Source: Stenotrophomonas sp. WZN-1 (GTDB lineage: Bacteria > Pseudomonadota > Gammaproteobacteria > Xanthomonadales > Xanthomonadaceae). From it: a stretch of 64,000 nucleotides of DNA. The notes below the pieces were generated by a model that ran no database searches, was not told the DNA's origin, and saw nothing but the letters and a program-made list of their open reading frames with translations. The DNA lies in the NCBI RefSeq assembly GCF_002192255.1, contig NZ_CP021768.1, positions 452,001 through 516,000 on the forward strand, in the 5' to 3' direction. Position numbers and translations under genes: made by a program. Position 1 is the stretch's first letter, and each line of letters starts with the position of its first letter. Shown here piece by piece: positions 7,643 through 16,167 of the stretch.

Positions 7643-10330
7643 ATGAACTGGTTGAACGAGGTGCTGAACAACGACCCGAATCCTGTGGAAACCCAGGAGT
7701 GGATCGAGTCGTTGAAGGCCGTTATTGATGTCGAGGGCTCCGAGCGCGCGCATCAGCTGCTGGAAGGCATGGTGGAGCTTACCCGTCGTTCGGGCGCCTA
7801 CCTGCCGTTCTCTCCCACCACCGAATACGTCAACACCATCGAACCGCAGTTCGAGGCCAAGAGCCCGGGCAACGCCGAGCTGGAATGGCGCATCCGTTCG
7901 ATCATCCGCTGGAACGCGATGGCCACCGTGGTGCGCGCCAACCGCAAGCCGGGTGACCTGGGCGGCCACATCGCCTCGTTCGCCTCCGGCGCCACCCTGT
8001 ACGACGTGGGCTTCAACCACTTCTGGCGCGCCCCGAGCGAAAACCACCCGGGCGACCTGCTGTTCATCCAGGGCCACAGCGCCCCGGGCATCTACGCGCG
8101 TTCCTTCCTGGAAGGCCGCATCAGCGAAGAGCAGCTGGACAAGTTCCGCATGGAAGTGGACGGCGGTGGCCTGTCCTCCTACCCGCACCCGTGGCTGATG
8201 CCGGACTACTGGCAGACCCCGACCGTGTCGATGGGCCTGGGCCCGCTGGCCGCCATCTACCAGGCGCAGTTCATGCGCTACCTGGAAAACCGTGGCCTGA
8301 TCGAGAAGTCCGACCGCAAGGTGTGGTGCTTCATCGGCGACGGCGAGAGCGACGAGCCGGAAACCCTGGGTGCCATCGCCCTGGCCGGCCGTGAAGGCCT
8401 GGACAACCTGATCTTCGTGGTGAACTGCAACCTGCAGCGCCTGGACGGCCCGGTGCGCGGCAACGGCAAGATCATCCAGGAACTGGAAGGCGTGTTCCGT
8501 GGCGGCGGCTGGAACGTGATCAAGCTGCTGTGGGGCGGTTACTGGGATGCCCTGCTGGCCAAGGACAGCGACGGCGTGCTGAAGAAGCTGATGATGGAAA
8601 CCGTCGACGGCGAATACCAGAACTGCAAGGCCTTCGGCGGCGCGTATACCCGCGAGCATTTCTTCGGCAAGTACCCGGAAACCGCTGCGATGGTGGCCGG
8701 CCTGAGCGACGACGACATCTGGCGCCTGAACCGTGGTGGCCACGACCCGCACAAGGTGTACGCCGCCTACCACCAGGCCGTGAACACCAAGGGCATGCCG
8801 ACCGTCATCCTGGCCAAGACCGTGAAGGGTTACGGCATGGGCAGCGCCGGTGAGGCACTGAACCCGACCCACCAGACCAAGAAGCTGGACGACGAAGCGG
8901 TGCGCCACTTCCGCGACCGCTTCAACATTCCGGTGACCGACGCGCAGCTGGCCGACGGCCAGGTGCCGTTCTACCACCCGGGCCCGGATTCGCCGGAAGT
9001 GCAGTACCTGCAGGAACGCCGTGCCGCACTGGGCGGTTACCTGCCGCAGCGCCGCCGCAAGGCCGACAAGACCTTCGTGGCGCCGAAGCTGGAAGCCTAC
9101 GAGCGCCTGCTGAAGAGCAGCGGCGAGCGCAGCTACTCCACCACCATGGCCTTCGTGCAGAGCCTGAACATCACCCTGCGTGACAAGGAACTGGGCCCGC
9201 ACATCGTGCCGATCGTGGCCGACGAAGCCCGTACCTTCGGCATGGAAGGCCTGTTCCGCCAGATCGGCATCTACGCGCCGTTCGGCCAGAAGTACAAGCC
9301 GGTCGACGCCGACCAGCTGATGTTCTACCGCGAAGACCAGAGCGGCCAGGTGCTGCAGCAGGGCATCAGCGAGCCGGGTGCGATCAGCTCGTGGATGGCG
9401 GCCGGTACCAGCTACTCGGTCAGCAACGTGCCGATGCTGCCGTTCTACATCTACTACTCGATGTTCGGCTTCCAGCGCGTGGGCGACATCGCCTGGCAGG
9501 CCGCCGACATGCGTACCCGCGGCTTCCTGCTGGGCGGCACCGCCGGCCGCACCACGCTGAACGGTGAAGGCCTGCAGCACGAAGATGGCTTCAGCCATCT
9601 GGTGGCCGGTGGCATCCCGAACGTACGCAGCTACGACCCGACCTTCGGCTTCGAAGTGACGGTGGTTCTGCAGCACGGCACCAAGCGCATGATGGAAGAC
9701 CAGGTGGACGAGTATTACTACGTCACCCTGATGAACGAGAACTACACCCACCCGGAAATGCCGGAAGGCGCGGCCGAAGGCATCGTCAAGGGCATGTACC
9801 TGCTGACCGACGCCGGCAAGCCGAAGAAGGGCGAGCTGCGCGTGCAGCTGCTGGGTTCGGGCACCATCCTGCGCGAAGCCATTGCCGCGGCCGAGCTGCT
9901 GGACAAGGACTTCGGCGTGACCGCCGATATCTGGAGCTGCCCGAGCTTCAACGAACTGCGTCGCGATGGTTTCGACGTGGAACGTGCCAACCGCCTGCAT
10001 CCGGAAGGTGAGCAGCGCAAGGCCTACGTGACCGAGCTGCTGGAAGGCCGCCAGGGCCCGGCGATTGCCGCCACCGACTACGTGCGCGCGTATGCGGACC
10101 AGATCCGTGCGTTCGTGCCGATGAGCTACACGGTGCTGGGTACCGATGGGTTTGGACGTTCGGATACGCGTGCGAACCTGCGCCGGTTCTTTGAGGTGGA
10201 TCGGTACTACATCGCGCATGCCGCGATTGCGGCGCTGGCGAAGGAAGGGAAGATGACCGCGAAGGATGTGGCCCGGGCGATCAAGCAGTACAAGATTGAT
10301 CCGGAGAAGGCTAATCCTGTTGGGGTTTGA
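7643..10330 (+). CDS. aceE: Pyruvate dehydrogenase E1 component, homodimeric type
   Basis: The 895-residue protein matches homodimeric AceE throughout: MNWLNEVLNNDPNPVETQEW start, GHIASFASGATLYDVGFNHFW, the thiamine-diphosphate motif GDGESDEPETLGA (about residues 231-243) ending in NCNLQRLDGPVRGN, and EDGFSHLVAGGIPNVRSYDP late. It decarboxylates pyruvate and passes the acetyl group to E2 of the pyruvate dehydrogenase complex. I chose ATG at 7643 because GGGAGC lies 5 bases upstream; the frame is open to a GTG at 7619. E2 and E3 genes are not in this window. A terminator follows. Confidence 0.97.
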   Translation: MNWLNEVLNNDPNPVETQEWIESLKAVIDVEGSERAHQLLEGMVELTRRSGAYLPFSPTTEYVNTIEPQFEAKSPGNAELEWRIRSIIRWNAMATVVRANRKPGDLGGHIASFASGATLYDVGFNHFWRAPSENHPGDLLFIQGHSAPGIYARSFLEGRISEEQLDKFRMEVDGGGLSSYPHPWLMPDYWQTPTVSMGLGPLAAIYQAQFMRYLENRGLIEKSDRKVWCFIGDGESDEPETLGAIALAGREGLDNLIFVVNCNLQRLDGPVRGNGKIIQELEGVFRGGGWNVIKLLWGGYWDALLAKDSDGVLKKLMMETVDGEYQNCKAFGGAYTREHFFGKYPETAAMVAGLSDDDIWRLNRGGHDPHKVYAAYHQAVNTKGMPTVILAKTVKGYGMGSAGEALNPTHQTKKLDDEAVRHFRDRFNIPVTDAQLADGQVPFYHPGPDSPEVQYLQERRAALGGYLPQRRRKADKTFVAPKLEAYERLLKSSGERSYSTTMAFVQSLNITLRDKELGPHIVPIVADEARTFGMEGLFRQIGIYAPFGQKYKPVDADQLMFYREDQSGQVLQQGISEPGAISSWMAAGTSYSVSNVPMLPFYIYYSMFGFQRVGDIAWQAADMRTRGFLLGGTAGRTTLNGEGLQHEDGFSHLVAGGIPNVRSYDPTFGFEVTVVLQHGTKRMMEDQVDEYYYVTLMNENYTHPEMPEGAAEGIVKGMYLLTDAGKPKKGELRVQLLGSGTILREAIAAAELLDKDFGVTADIWSCPSFNELRRDGFDVERANRLHPEGEQRKAYVTELLEGRQGPAIAATDYVRAYADQIRAFVPMSYTVLGTDGFGRSDTRANLRRFFEVDRYYIAHAAIAALAKEGKMTAKDVARAIKQYKIDPEKANPVGV

Positions 10331-10350
10331 TTGGTCAGTTAGTTGACGCG

Positions 10351-10380
10351 AAAAGGGCGGCCGTTGGCCGCCCTTTTTTC
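10351..10380 (+). terminator. Rho-independent terminator after aceE
   Basis: Stem AAAAGGGCGGCC / GGCCGCCCTTTT with a GTT loop, followed by further T residues. The IS3-type element begins within a few bases. Confidence 0.9.
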
Positions 10381-10385
10381 TAGAA

Positions 10386-10900
10386 ATGACCCGTCCTGAA
10401 TTGGGTTGACACCTTTTCCCTCTGGAAAAGGAATGCTCAATGAAATCAACAATCAGGCGCAGCCAGCGGGATTACTCGCTGGCCTTCAAGTTGTCGGTGG
10501 TAGATCAGGTCGAACGCGGGGAGCTGACCTACAAAAAGGCCCAGGAGCGCTATGGGATTCAAGGTCGTAGCACGGTGCTTACCTGGCTTCGCCGACATGG
10601 TCGGCAAGACTGGGCGGCTGGGGCATCATTTCCTCCCATGAGCACTGTCTCCAAAGCCGGAGCGGCCAAGCCGCTTGCCCCGGAGCAACAGATCAAGGCC
10701 CTGCAGGTTCAGTTGCGGGAGGCAAACGAGAAGGCGCAGCTCTTCGAGGCCATTGTGGACGTCCTCAAAGAGGATTACGGGGTAAAAATCGTAAAAAAGC
10801 CTTCCGGCAAGTTCTCGCGCAAGGGCGCCTCCAAGGCGTAAGCCGTCATTTTGGCATCAGTCGGCAGGAGTACTATCAGGCTGGTCGCAATTACACCTGC
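10386..10900 (+). mobile_element. Left part of an IS3-family element, truncated
   Basis: The element seems to start at about 10386 (ATGACCCGTCCTGAATTGGG, IS3-type end), just beyond the aceE terminator. OrfA is complete and contains a slippery A6G run at 10793-10799. In the -1 frame after that run the reading continues past the orfA stop as LQGVSRHFGISRQEYYQ, the usual beginning of an IS3 OrfB, then loses similarity at about 10895. So only the first ~40 OrfB-frame codons survive and the transposase cannot be made. It marks the left edge of the low-G+C island. Confidence 0.75.
10440..10841 (+). CDS. IS3-family transposase OrfA
   Basis: 133 residues. The N-terminal helix-turn-helix is visible (YSLAFKLSVVDQVERGELTY, YGIQGRSTVLTWLRRHG), followed by a leucine-zipper-like region (EQQIKALQVQLREANEKAQL) used for OrfA/OrfAB multimerisation. 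In intact IS3 elements -1 frameshifting gives OrfAB; here OrfB is truncated, so OrfA alone could at most act as a DNA-binding inhibitor. Confidence 0.85.
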   Translation: MKSTIRRSQRDYSLAFKLSVVDQVERGELTYKKAQERYGIQGRSTVLTWLRRHGRQDWAAGASFPPMSTVSKAGAAKPLAPEQQIKALQVQLREANEKAQLFEAIVDVLKEDYGVKIVKKPSGKFSRKGASKA

Positions 10901-11336
10901 CCAGAAAGTCTTGATTGACGCTGCCGACAGCCGTGAGTCACTAGCTGCGCAATGGCTCACCGCCGAGCAGGTTAGTGTCGGACTGAATCTGTGTGCCTGC
11001 GGGAGCAGCCAACGAGTAGGTCAGCTGCGCCGCGAGGGGTAGCTCTTGGGTGTCTAGGTAACTAGGCCTGCTCCCAGCTACCGCTACCCGAATTGGCAGT
11101 TCGGGCCGGACGGCCAGCCCATAGATCATCTGGCCGACATCCTGAAGGTGTTGTGCGATTTCGGTCCCTCCCAGCGAGAGCTACACGGACTACACCGAAC
11201 CACCAGATGGGGGGAGGTTGAGTGGTTCCTGTCTCCGCACGTGTTGCTTGATGGCATGACGCCTGCTTCGACATTGCTGGCCGCTCCAGCAAATGTTCTA
11301 CGTGCTGCTTGCGTTGAGTTTCAGGGCGCTGATTGA
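10851..11336 (+). pseudogene. Degenerate MbcA/ParS/Xre-type antitoxin-like gene with two amber codons
   Basis: A single frame reads through TPAQKVLIDAADSRESLAAQWL, a TAG at 11040-11042, four residues, another TAG at 11055-11057, then VTRPAPSYRYPNWQFGPDGQ, HLADILKVL, EVEWFLSPHVLLDGMTPAST and VLRAACVEF. The second half matches the C-terminal (DUF2384-like) part of Xre/MbcA/ParS antitoxins, where a Trp-Gln-Phe motif precedes a 'Leu-Gly-Gly-x-Thr-Pro'-like motif. The frame itself is unbroken; only the two stop codons, probably former Lys (AAG) and Trp (TGG) codons, interrupt it. No RES-type toxin was found beside it. Confidence 0.5.
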
Positions 11337-11507
11337 GGGGCTACTACAGAGCCTGTCCGCGGGACATGCCTGCGTGAATTGCACCGTAGCTGAGTTTGAC
11401 CGATACGGAAGCCCTGAATTGCACGGGCTTGCATTCGCGGCACCAGATGGCCTCCAACTCCAGCTCCAAGTCCTGGTGGCATGGGCAGGCGTCAAGAGCT
11501 TGAGCTC

Positions 11508-11915
11508 TCAAGCCAGGTCACCTTCCAAGCTCGCCAGATAGGTTCGGGCGACCCGCGACATGGAGGATCTTTCCAACAGGCTGATCCTCGGTGCCATGCT
11601 GTCAAAGAGATTAATGCATTTCCTGAAATCTGATGAACTCTTGCGAAGAAGCGCCAGGCTCAAAATTGCTTGTGTAAGGTCGCAATGCCCCTTAAGGACA
11701 AGGTTCTCCAAGTGACGGCAGACAGAGAAGAACGCGGCAAGCCTCTTTGAGCTCGACATGAAGCCAATGCTGGGCATGGAGTTGAGGGCAGCTCTCGCCA
11801 CCGGCAGGCTTTCGTCGTACATGATGGCTACCTGCAGAAGATCATGAGCCGACGCCCCGGTGACCATCGAGTACTCAGCAAGAAACTCCTTCTTTCCAAT
11901 CATGCTTTCGCTCAC
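11508..11915 (-). CDS. Hypothetical protein (135 aa) in the island
   Basis: I chose a GTG start at 11915 because AAGGAAG lies six bases upstream; it gives VSESMIGKKEFLAEYSMVTG. A later ATG at 11903 is possible. The protein is helical and rather hydrophobic, with no signal peptide or known motif. Codon use is A/T-richer than in the flanking core genes, which fits acquired DNA. Function unknown. Confidence 0.5.
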   Translation of the reverse strand: MSESMIGKKEFLAEYSMVTGASAHDLLQVAIMYDESLPVARAALNSMPSIGFMSSSKRLAAFFSVCRHLENLVLKGHCDLTQAILSLALLRKSSSDFRKCINLFDSMAPRISLLERSSMSRVARTYLASLEGDLA

Positions 11916-12171
11916 GTTCCACTTCCTTGTTGTGAATCCCGCAAGCGTTGCACATATGCAGTACAACCGCAAAGTGCTATGAAGTAAGTGATCACGCATG
12001 GCCTCAAGCTGGACTCCCGACGACGGCGCAAGGCAGTTGCACCGGAGATCGAGGCCATTGAGCGCATCAAGCCTGGCTGCGAGAAATCTGGCGTGCTGGG
12101 TGCGCCTCCGCTCACTAGATTTTTTCTAGATTAAATACTCATGTCGAAACTCACCAATTTAAGGAAACGAC

Positions 12172-12348
12172 ATGATGAAAAAACTATCCACTCAAGCCCC
12201 TCTTCTCTGCACCAACTGCTTCAACGGCAACACCATCACCTTCAGCAGCAGGCACGTCACTATTGCGCTTACTGTCACCATCGCTCTCACCTTCGCCTTC
12301 TCGCTGGCGCTGTGCGCAGGTGCCTACGCCCTCTACGTCTTTACCTAA
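12172..12348 (+). CDS. Small single-span membrane protein (58 aa)
   Basis: ATG ATG AAA at 12172 is preceded by AAGGAAACGAC, a good ribosome site. The N-terminal half is polar with two cysteines (APLLCTNCFNGNTITFSS), and residues ~29-58 form one long hydrophobic helix (ALTVTIALTFAFSLALCAGA) ending in ALYVFT. Size and shape resemble small membrane toxins or phage-type membrane peptides, but no family is recognised and no antitoxin RNA was identified. Confidence 0.5.
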   Translation: MMKKLSTQAPLLCTNCFNGNTITFSSRHVTIALTVTIALTFAFSLALCAGAYALYVFT

Positions 12349-12808
12349 GCGCAACTCGGAGCTCAACCAACGTCGGGAAGTCGGCGTGTTGAGTGGTCAA
12401 GGATTCTTGCCGACGCAAGCAATCGGACAGAGGTGCTAAGGTGGACTACTTCTTCCTTTGGTGGCGGATTATGGGATTGGCGTCATCTCACCATGCACTT
12501 GGTAACAGACGGAGCAACGGGCCAAGCGCAAATGCCGCCTCGGGGCGTATCAGCCTCGAGGTGGGAGGGGGCGGCCAGATGTCTCAGTCTCGATATTTGG
12601 CCACTCAGAGACATCCATCAGCAGCGCCAGGAGGCTATCCAGCCGCCGGCACATATCTCGTATCGGATCGGGCGAACAAAAAGTAGTTCATAGCCACCGT
12701 GCGGTACTAGGGCTGCCGGGCGGACAGCATCTGGCAAAGACTGTCTGTTCGCGACGCTCCCCACGTAGCTGGCAGTCGGAAGAGCACCTTCAGGGCGATT
12801 CATCCCAA
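12349..12808. other. No supported gene
   Basis: About 460 bp between the small membrane protein and the HEPN gene. Short frames on both strands lack ribosome sites and protein-like composition. Confidence 0.4.
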
Positions 12809-13369
12809 ATGGACCTAGCGATGACCTCTCAGGCATTTCAGACGTTCACCCATGTCATCCAGGATGCTGTGGACCTCCTTGCGCACTTCGATGCAATCAA
12901 TTCCCAACCACCGCCTGAAAATGCTGAGGTGCTAAAGCGTGCGAGCTTGGTCATGGCTCTAGCAGCACTTGAAACCTACATTGAAGATCGTATTTGCGAG
13001 GCCGCTGAGCAGGTGGCGGGTAGGGACCGAACGGGCGGTCGAATGAGGGCGTTCTATCTGGCCTCGCTCGAGAATGACTTGAAGTACTTCCACACGCCAA
13101 CGCCTGATCGAGTGGGAAAGATCTTTGAAAAGTATCTGCAGGTCAATGTAATCGATGGCTGGGTTTGGAACCACTATGATCCGGCTCGAGCCAAAGTCCA
13201 CTTGAACGCGATTGCAAAGAAGCGGGGTGACATAGCCCATCGATCTCTTCGTCCTATACCCGGTCAGCCTGCGGCGCACGCGGTAACTCGTGAAGACCTC
13301 CGAAAGCATATTCGTTTCATTTCTGACCTGGTTGCCGCCACCGACAGGCACATCGCCGCCAACCTGTAG
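12809..13369 (+). CDS. HEPN-domain protein (MAE_28990/MAE_18760-like)
   Basis: 186 residues, all-helical. The segment VMALAALETYIEDRICEAAE near residue 50 and the motif RGDIAH (an R-x4-H HEPN signature) about residue 147 place it in the HEPN superfamily, many members of which are metal-independent RNases in toxin-antitoxin or abortive-infection systems. Typical relatives of this length (RiboL-PSP-HEPN) occur alone or beside restriction genes, as here. No nucleotidyltransferase (MNT) partner is adjacent. The start is ATG at 12809 or 12821; ribosome sites are weak for both. Confidence 0.75.
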   Translation: MDLAMTSQAFQTFTHVIQDAVDLLAHFDAINSQPPPENAEVLKRASLVMALAALETYIEDRICEAAEQVAGRDRTGGRMRAFYLASLENDLKYFHTPTPDRVGKIFEKYLQVNVIDGWVWNHYDPARAKVHLNAIAKKRGDIAHRSLRPIPGQPAAHAVTREDLRKHIRFISDLVAATDRHIAANL

Positions 13370-13631
13370 GGCGCTGCGCTCTGGCAGCTGCCTGCGTCAA
13401 CTCGGAGACTTCCAGGCTCATCGTGTTGACTGTGCTACCAGGCTGGCTGGTGTCAATGTAAGTGCTCTGGCGTCGGAGTGCGCGTGAGACTGATGCGTCC
13501 CATGCCGTTGCCCGATGAGGCCATTGCGAGCAGGCGAAAACTGCTGTGTGGTCTCTGCGGGCTTAGCGTAGTGAACCGCGCCTCCTGCTGAGTTGGGGAG
13601 CGCAGGTGTCCAGCGTTCCACAGGTTGGAGA

Positions 13632-14390
13632 TCAGTTGTCGAAGCTAACCTCTTGAGCCAGATGCTGGTATAGATGCTTCTGCCGAAGAGCAGCGACCTG
13701 AATGACCGCGGGGATGGTGACTCGGTACGCCGCGCCTGCGACATCGATTGCCGTCCACAGTCCGGTGATGACCCATCCAATGGGACCGGTCAGCAGTGCC
13801 ATCGTCTTGGAAAGCAGGATGTTGCCACCGAAGGAAAGTCCGCGTCCAATGAGTGCTTTCAGGATGGCGTTGACGATGATTGTGGTCAGCTGGTACGACC
13901 TGAAGCCACCCATGCGGAACACCGTCTGGAACACGCCGACCATGGTTTCGGCCGTGACGCCATTGGTGTTCTTGACCCCGGTGGACTGTGCCAACTCTCT
14001 CAGTTCCTCCGGGGTCATCTTCTCCAGTGCATCCGTAAGGATCTTCATTAGAAGATTGCTTTCAATCTTCTCTACGCTCGCAGTCTTGCTGTAGTTGACC
14101 TTCATCTTGTCGCAGACGTCCATCAGCACTTCCTTGTACTGAACGCCCTTGCCGCCTCGGAACATGGTGGCAAAAGTGTTCGCTCCGAAACACTGGACTT
14201 CTGCGGCAATCTGTTCCCAGTACTGATGATGATCAGGACTGAAATTCTTGTATCGCTCATGCATGGTCAGCTCCTCCGTGAATCGCGGCGAGCCATCCTT
14301 GTCATGCGTAAGGCAATAGACGAGGTCGTTCAGATCTTCTGACTGCAGCTGGCCCAGAAATTCAAGGTCAGCGTCACTGCGGTAAGCCAT
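13632..14390 (-). CDS. DUF3944/YaaW-like (UPF0174) protein
   Basis: 252 residues. The N-terminus (MAYRSDADLEFLGQLQSEDL NDLV) is the DUF3944 segment, and the rest resembles E. coli YaaW: HHQYWEQIAAEVQCFGANTF, then LRELAQSTGVKNTNG, and a glycine-rich hydrophobic C-terminal region (GGNILLSKTMALLTGPIGWV ITGLWTAIDVAG) that could insert in membranes. Function is not established. Its 3' end faces that of the HEPN gene across 260 bp with no gene. Confidence 0.8.
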   Translation of the reverse strand: MAYRSDADLEFLGQLQSEDLNDLVYCLTHDKDGSPRFTEELTMHERYKNFSPDHHQYWEQIAAEVQCFGANTFATMFRGGKGVQYKEVLMDVCDKMKVNYSKTASVEKIESNLLMKILTDALEKMTPEELRELAQSTGVKNTNGVTAETMVGVFQTVFRMGGFRSYQLTTIIVNAILKALIGRGLSFGGNILLSKTMALLTGPIGWVITGLWTAIDVAGAAYRVTIPAVIQVAALRQKHLYQHLAQEVSFDN

Positions 14391-14644
14391 GTAATTCCCT
14401 TATGTGTTGCGATTAAAATGTGCCTGCGGGCGCCGCCGGACAGACCTGTGGCCGCTTTTGGATGGACCCTGAGTGAGCCCGCACCGGTGGGCTGATCAGA
14501 CGCCCCAGAAGCCCGCGCGCACCTTAGGTGCAGGTCACGGTGCTTTGGACGCATGCGCCGGGCGGGAGAATGGGGTGCTGGTTGGGGGTGATCTGCGCGG
14601 CGAGCAGGTAGTCCCGCAGCGATCCCGTTACTGACTGCTGAGAA

Positions 14645-14809
14645 TTACGATGCTCTCAACCTGCATGGCGGATGCGTACTCTCGCTTGCGGATTGTTTCA
14701 TTACCGCGCTCTCCGTCTTGGCCTGGGCAGAGATGCCGATTGGGCCTACGTTGCGGAGCGAGTAGCCCTTGATCTTGATCTGGTACTTGACCCTGACACT
14801 GACTGCCAT
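14645..14809 (-). CDS. Small hypothetical protein (54 aa)
   Basis: The ATG at 14809 has AAAGGAG seven bases upstream, so it is preferred to the longer in-frame start at 14872. The peptide begins MAVSVRVKYQIKIKGYSLRN, a strongly beta-type N-terminus, and ends in a polar Ser/Cys-rich tail. No family recognised. Confidence 0.4.
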   Translation of the reverse strand: MAVSVRVKYQIKIKGYSLRNVGPIGISAQAKTESAVMKQSASESTHPPCRLRAS

Positions 14810-14956
14810 TGATGTACTCCTTTGCCTCATCCTTGATGTGAAGCGCTTCTGACGCTGTGCGCGCGAAGCCATGTCTCCTATCGGCAGGTTGATGCGCTTC
14901 TTTAGTGGCTTTTTGATTTCTTCGAGCGCACGCTGCTCGGCACCTACAGGTCTTGT

Positions 14957-14992
14957 AGCCCTAAAGCCCTAAAGCCCTAAAGCCCTAAAGCC
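14957..14992. repeat. Octamer tandem repeat (AGCCCTAA x4.5)
   Basis: Four perfect copies of AGCCCTAA followed by a partial fifth, in non-coding DNA between the small gene and the ssp operon. Such a run could vary by slippage. Confidence 0.8.
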
Positions 14993-15175
14993 TCGAGCCC
15001 TGGTGTGCCCGCAGTGCTGGCTAGCAATCGCGCCGAAGCATCGATCAGACGTGTTTTCGCGCACCGAGACGAGACCAGAGGAAAGTAGCGTCTGAGGTCC
15101 AATCGTCGAAAGTTCCAGGTATATCCATTTGTTTCAATGGGTTAGGTGTATTTTTTGCTGCGGAGGCAGTTGTAG

Positions 15176-15234
15176 CTGGTGGATGCCACCAGATGTAACT
15201 TTGAGCTGGTGGACGCCACCAGTAGACTCTGCCC
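15176..15234 (+). promoter_or_regulatory. ssp operon promoter with two operator palindromes
   Basis: Two near-identical palindromes, CTGGTGGATGCCACCAG at 15176-15192 and CTGGTGGACGCCACCAG at 15206-15222, lie with centres 30 bp apart. TTGAGC (15201-15206) and TAGACT (15223-15228) fit -35 and -10 hexamers with a 16-bp spacer that is the second palindrome. The -10 box ends six bases before the ATG at 15235, so the mRNA may be leaderless; no ribosome site is visible. A repressor bound here would block RNA polymerase. Confidence 0.65.
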
Positions 15235-16167
15235 ATGACCTCGATTCCGCTCCCTCCGCTCGTTCAGTTTTCTGGCCACGAAACGTTTCCTCTCCGGCAA
15301 CTGTGGTTGCGAAAGGCTTACGACGCTGCCGTAGAGGGAGAGGGGCGGCCGGCCAAGGAGGTCTTTGCCCCTGAAGTTGGGATACGCCGCTTTGGTGTGG
15401 GCAAGAACATGGTGGCCGCCATTCGCCATTGGGCAATGGCCTGTGACGTCATGACAGAAGCGCGGGATGGACGCATTTCCATCGGCACGACCGGTCATGC
15501 CCTCTTTGGTAGTGGTGGCCTAGATCCATTCTTAGAGCGCCCGGCCACCGCGTGGTGGGTTCATTGGCTCCTCGCCGGACGAGCACAACGCTCAACCACG
15601 TGGTGGTGGGTCTTCAATCAGGGGGCGCAACACGCATTTGATGTGGAGCGACTGACCGATTCGCTGAAGTCGACGGTCGAGCAGGCCGGTCACAAGACAT
15701 CCAGAGTGACCCTCAAGCGTGACGTTGAGGTCTGCCTGCGCTGCTATGCAGCCAAGCGCGATGGGCGCGGCGGTGACGAAGCGGTTGAACCTCTTTTGTC
15801 TGAGCTTGGGCTGATCAATGAAGGGGCGGGCGGAAGCTTCTCCTTCCTGCGCAGCTCGCAGCGCTCCTTGCCCGACGGAATATTTGCGATGGCGTTGCTC
15901 GAGTTCTGGGCAGAGCGTGACCTGCGGCTCGGTACCGGTCAAGCGACACTCTCCTTTGAGGTCATTTCGCACGAGTACGGTTCCCCAGGAAGAGTGTTCA
16001 AGCTTGATGAGAGGGGGATCGAAGACCGGTTGTCAGGGCTCGAGTCGCTGACGGATGGTCAGCTCAGATGGACTGATACCGCCGGGGTGAGGCAAGTCAG
16101 TCGTCAGATTCGCGGGGCTCACGAAGAGCTTACTGCAGACCTATTCAGGAAGGCTTATGGCAAGTAA
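15235..16167 (+). CDS. sspB: DUF4007 family protein, SspB-like DNA phosphorothioation component
   Basis: 310 residues. The opening FSGHETFPLRQLWLRKAYDA and GVGKNMVAAIRHWAMACDV are the signature of the DUF4007 family; WWVHWLLA and DRLSGLESLTDGQLRWTDTA follow. As I recall, DUF4007 proteins are the SspB subunit (DNA nickase) of the single-strand phosphorothioation system SspABCD. The next two genes (P-loop ATPase, PAPS-reductase-like) are the expected SspC and SspD, which supports this. The gene overlaps the next by 11 bp. It is first in the operon, behind the two operator palindromes. Confidence 0.75.
   Translation: MTSIPLPPLVQFSGHETFPLRQLWLRKAYDAAVEGEGRPAKEVFAPEVGIRRFGVGKNMVAAIRHWAMACDVMTEARDGRISIGTTGHALFGSGGLDPFLERPATAWWVHWLLAGRAQRSTTWWWVFNQGAQHAFDVERLTDSLKSTVEQAGHKTSRVTLKRDVEVCLRCYAAKRDGRGGDEAVEPLLSELGLINEGAGGSFSFLRSSQRSLPDGIFAMALLEFWAERDLRLGTGQATLSFEVISHEYGSPGRVFKLDERGIEDRLSGLESLTDGQLRWTDTAGVRQVSRQIRGAHEELTADLFRKAYGK

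Noticed and set aside
7640..10219. 859-residue minus-strand open frame opposite aceE
   Set aside because: It is the mirror of the conserved aceE gene in high-G+C DNA; its composition (His/Gln/Val-rich) is not protein-like.
12393..12693. Plus-strand frames between the small membrane gene and the HEPN gene
   Set aside because: No ribosome site, no recognisable sequence, frames overlap each other.
14957..14992. Octamer repeats considered as a CRISPR or direct-repeat array
   Set aside because: Units are 8 bp with no spacers; a simple tandem repeat.
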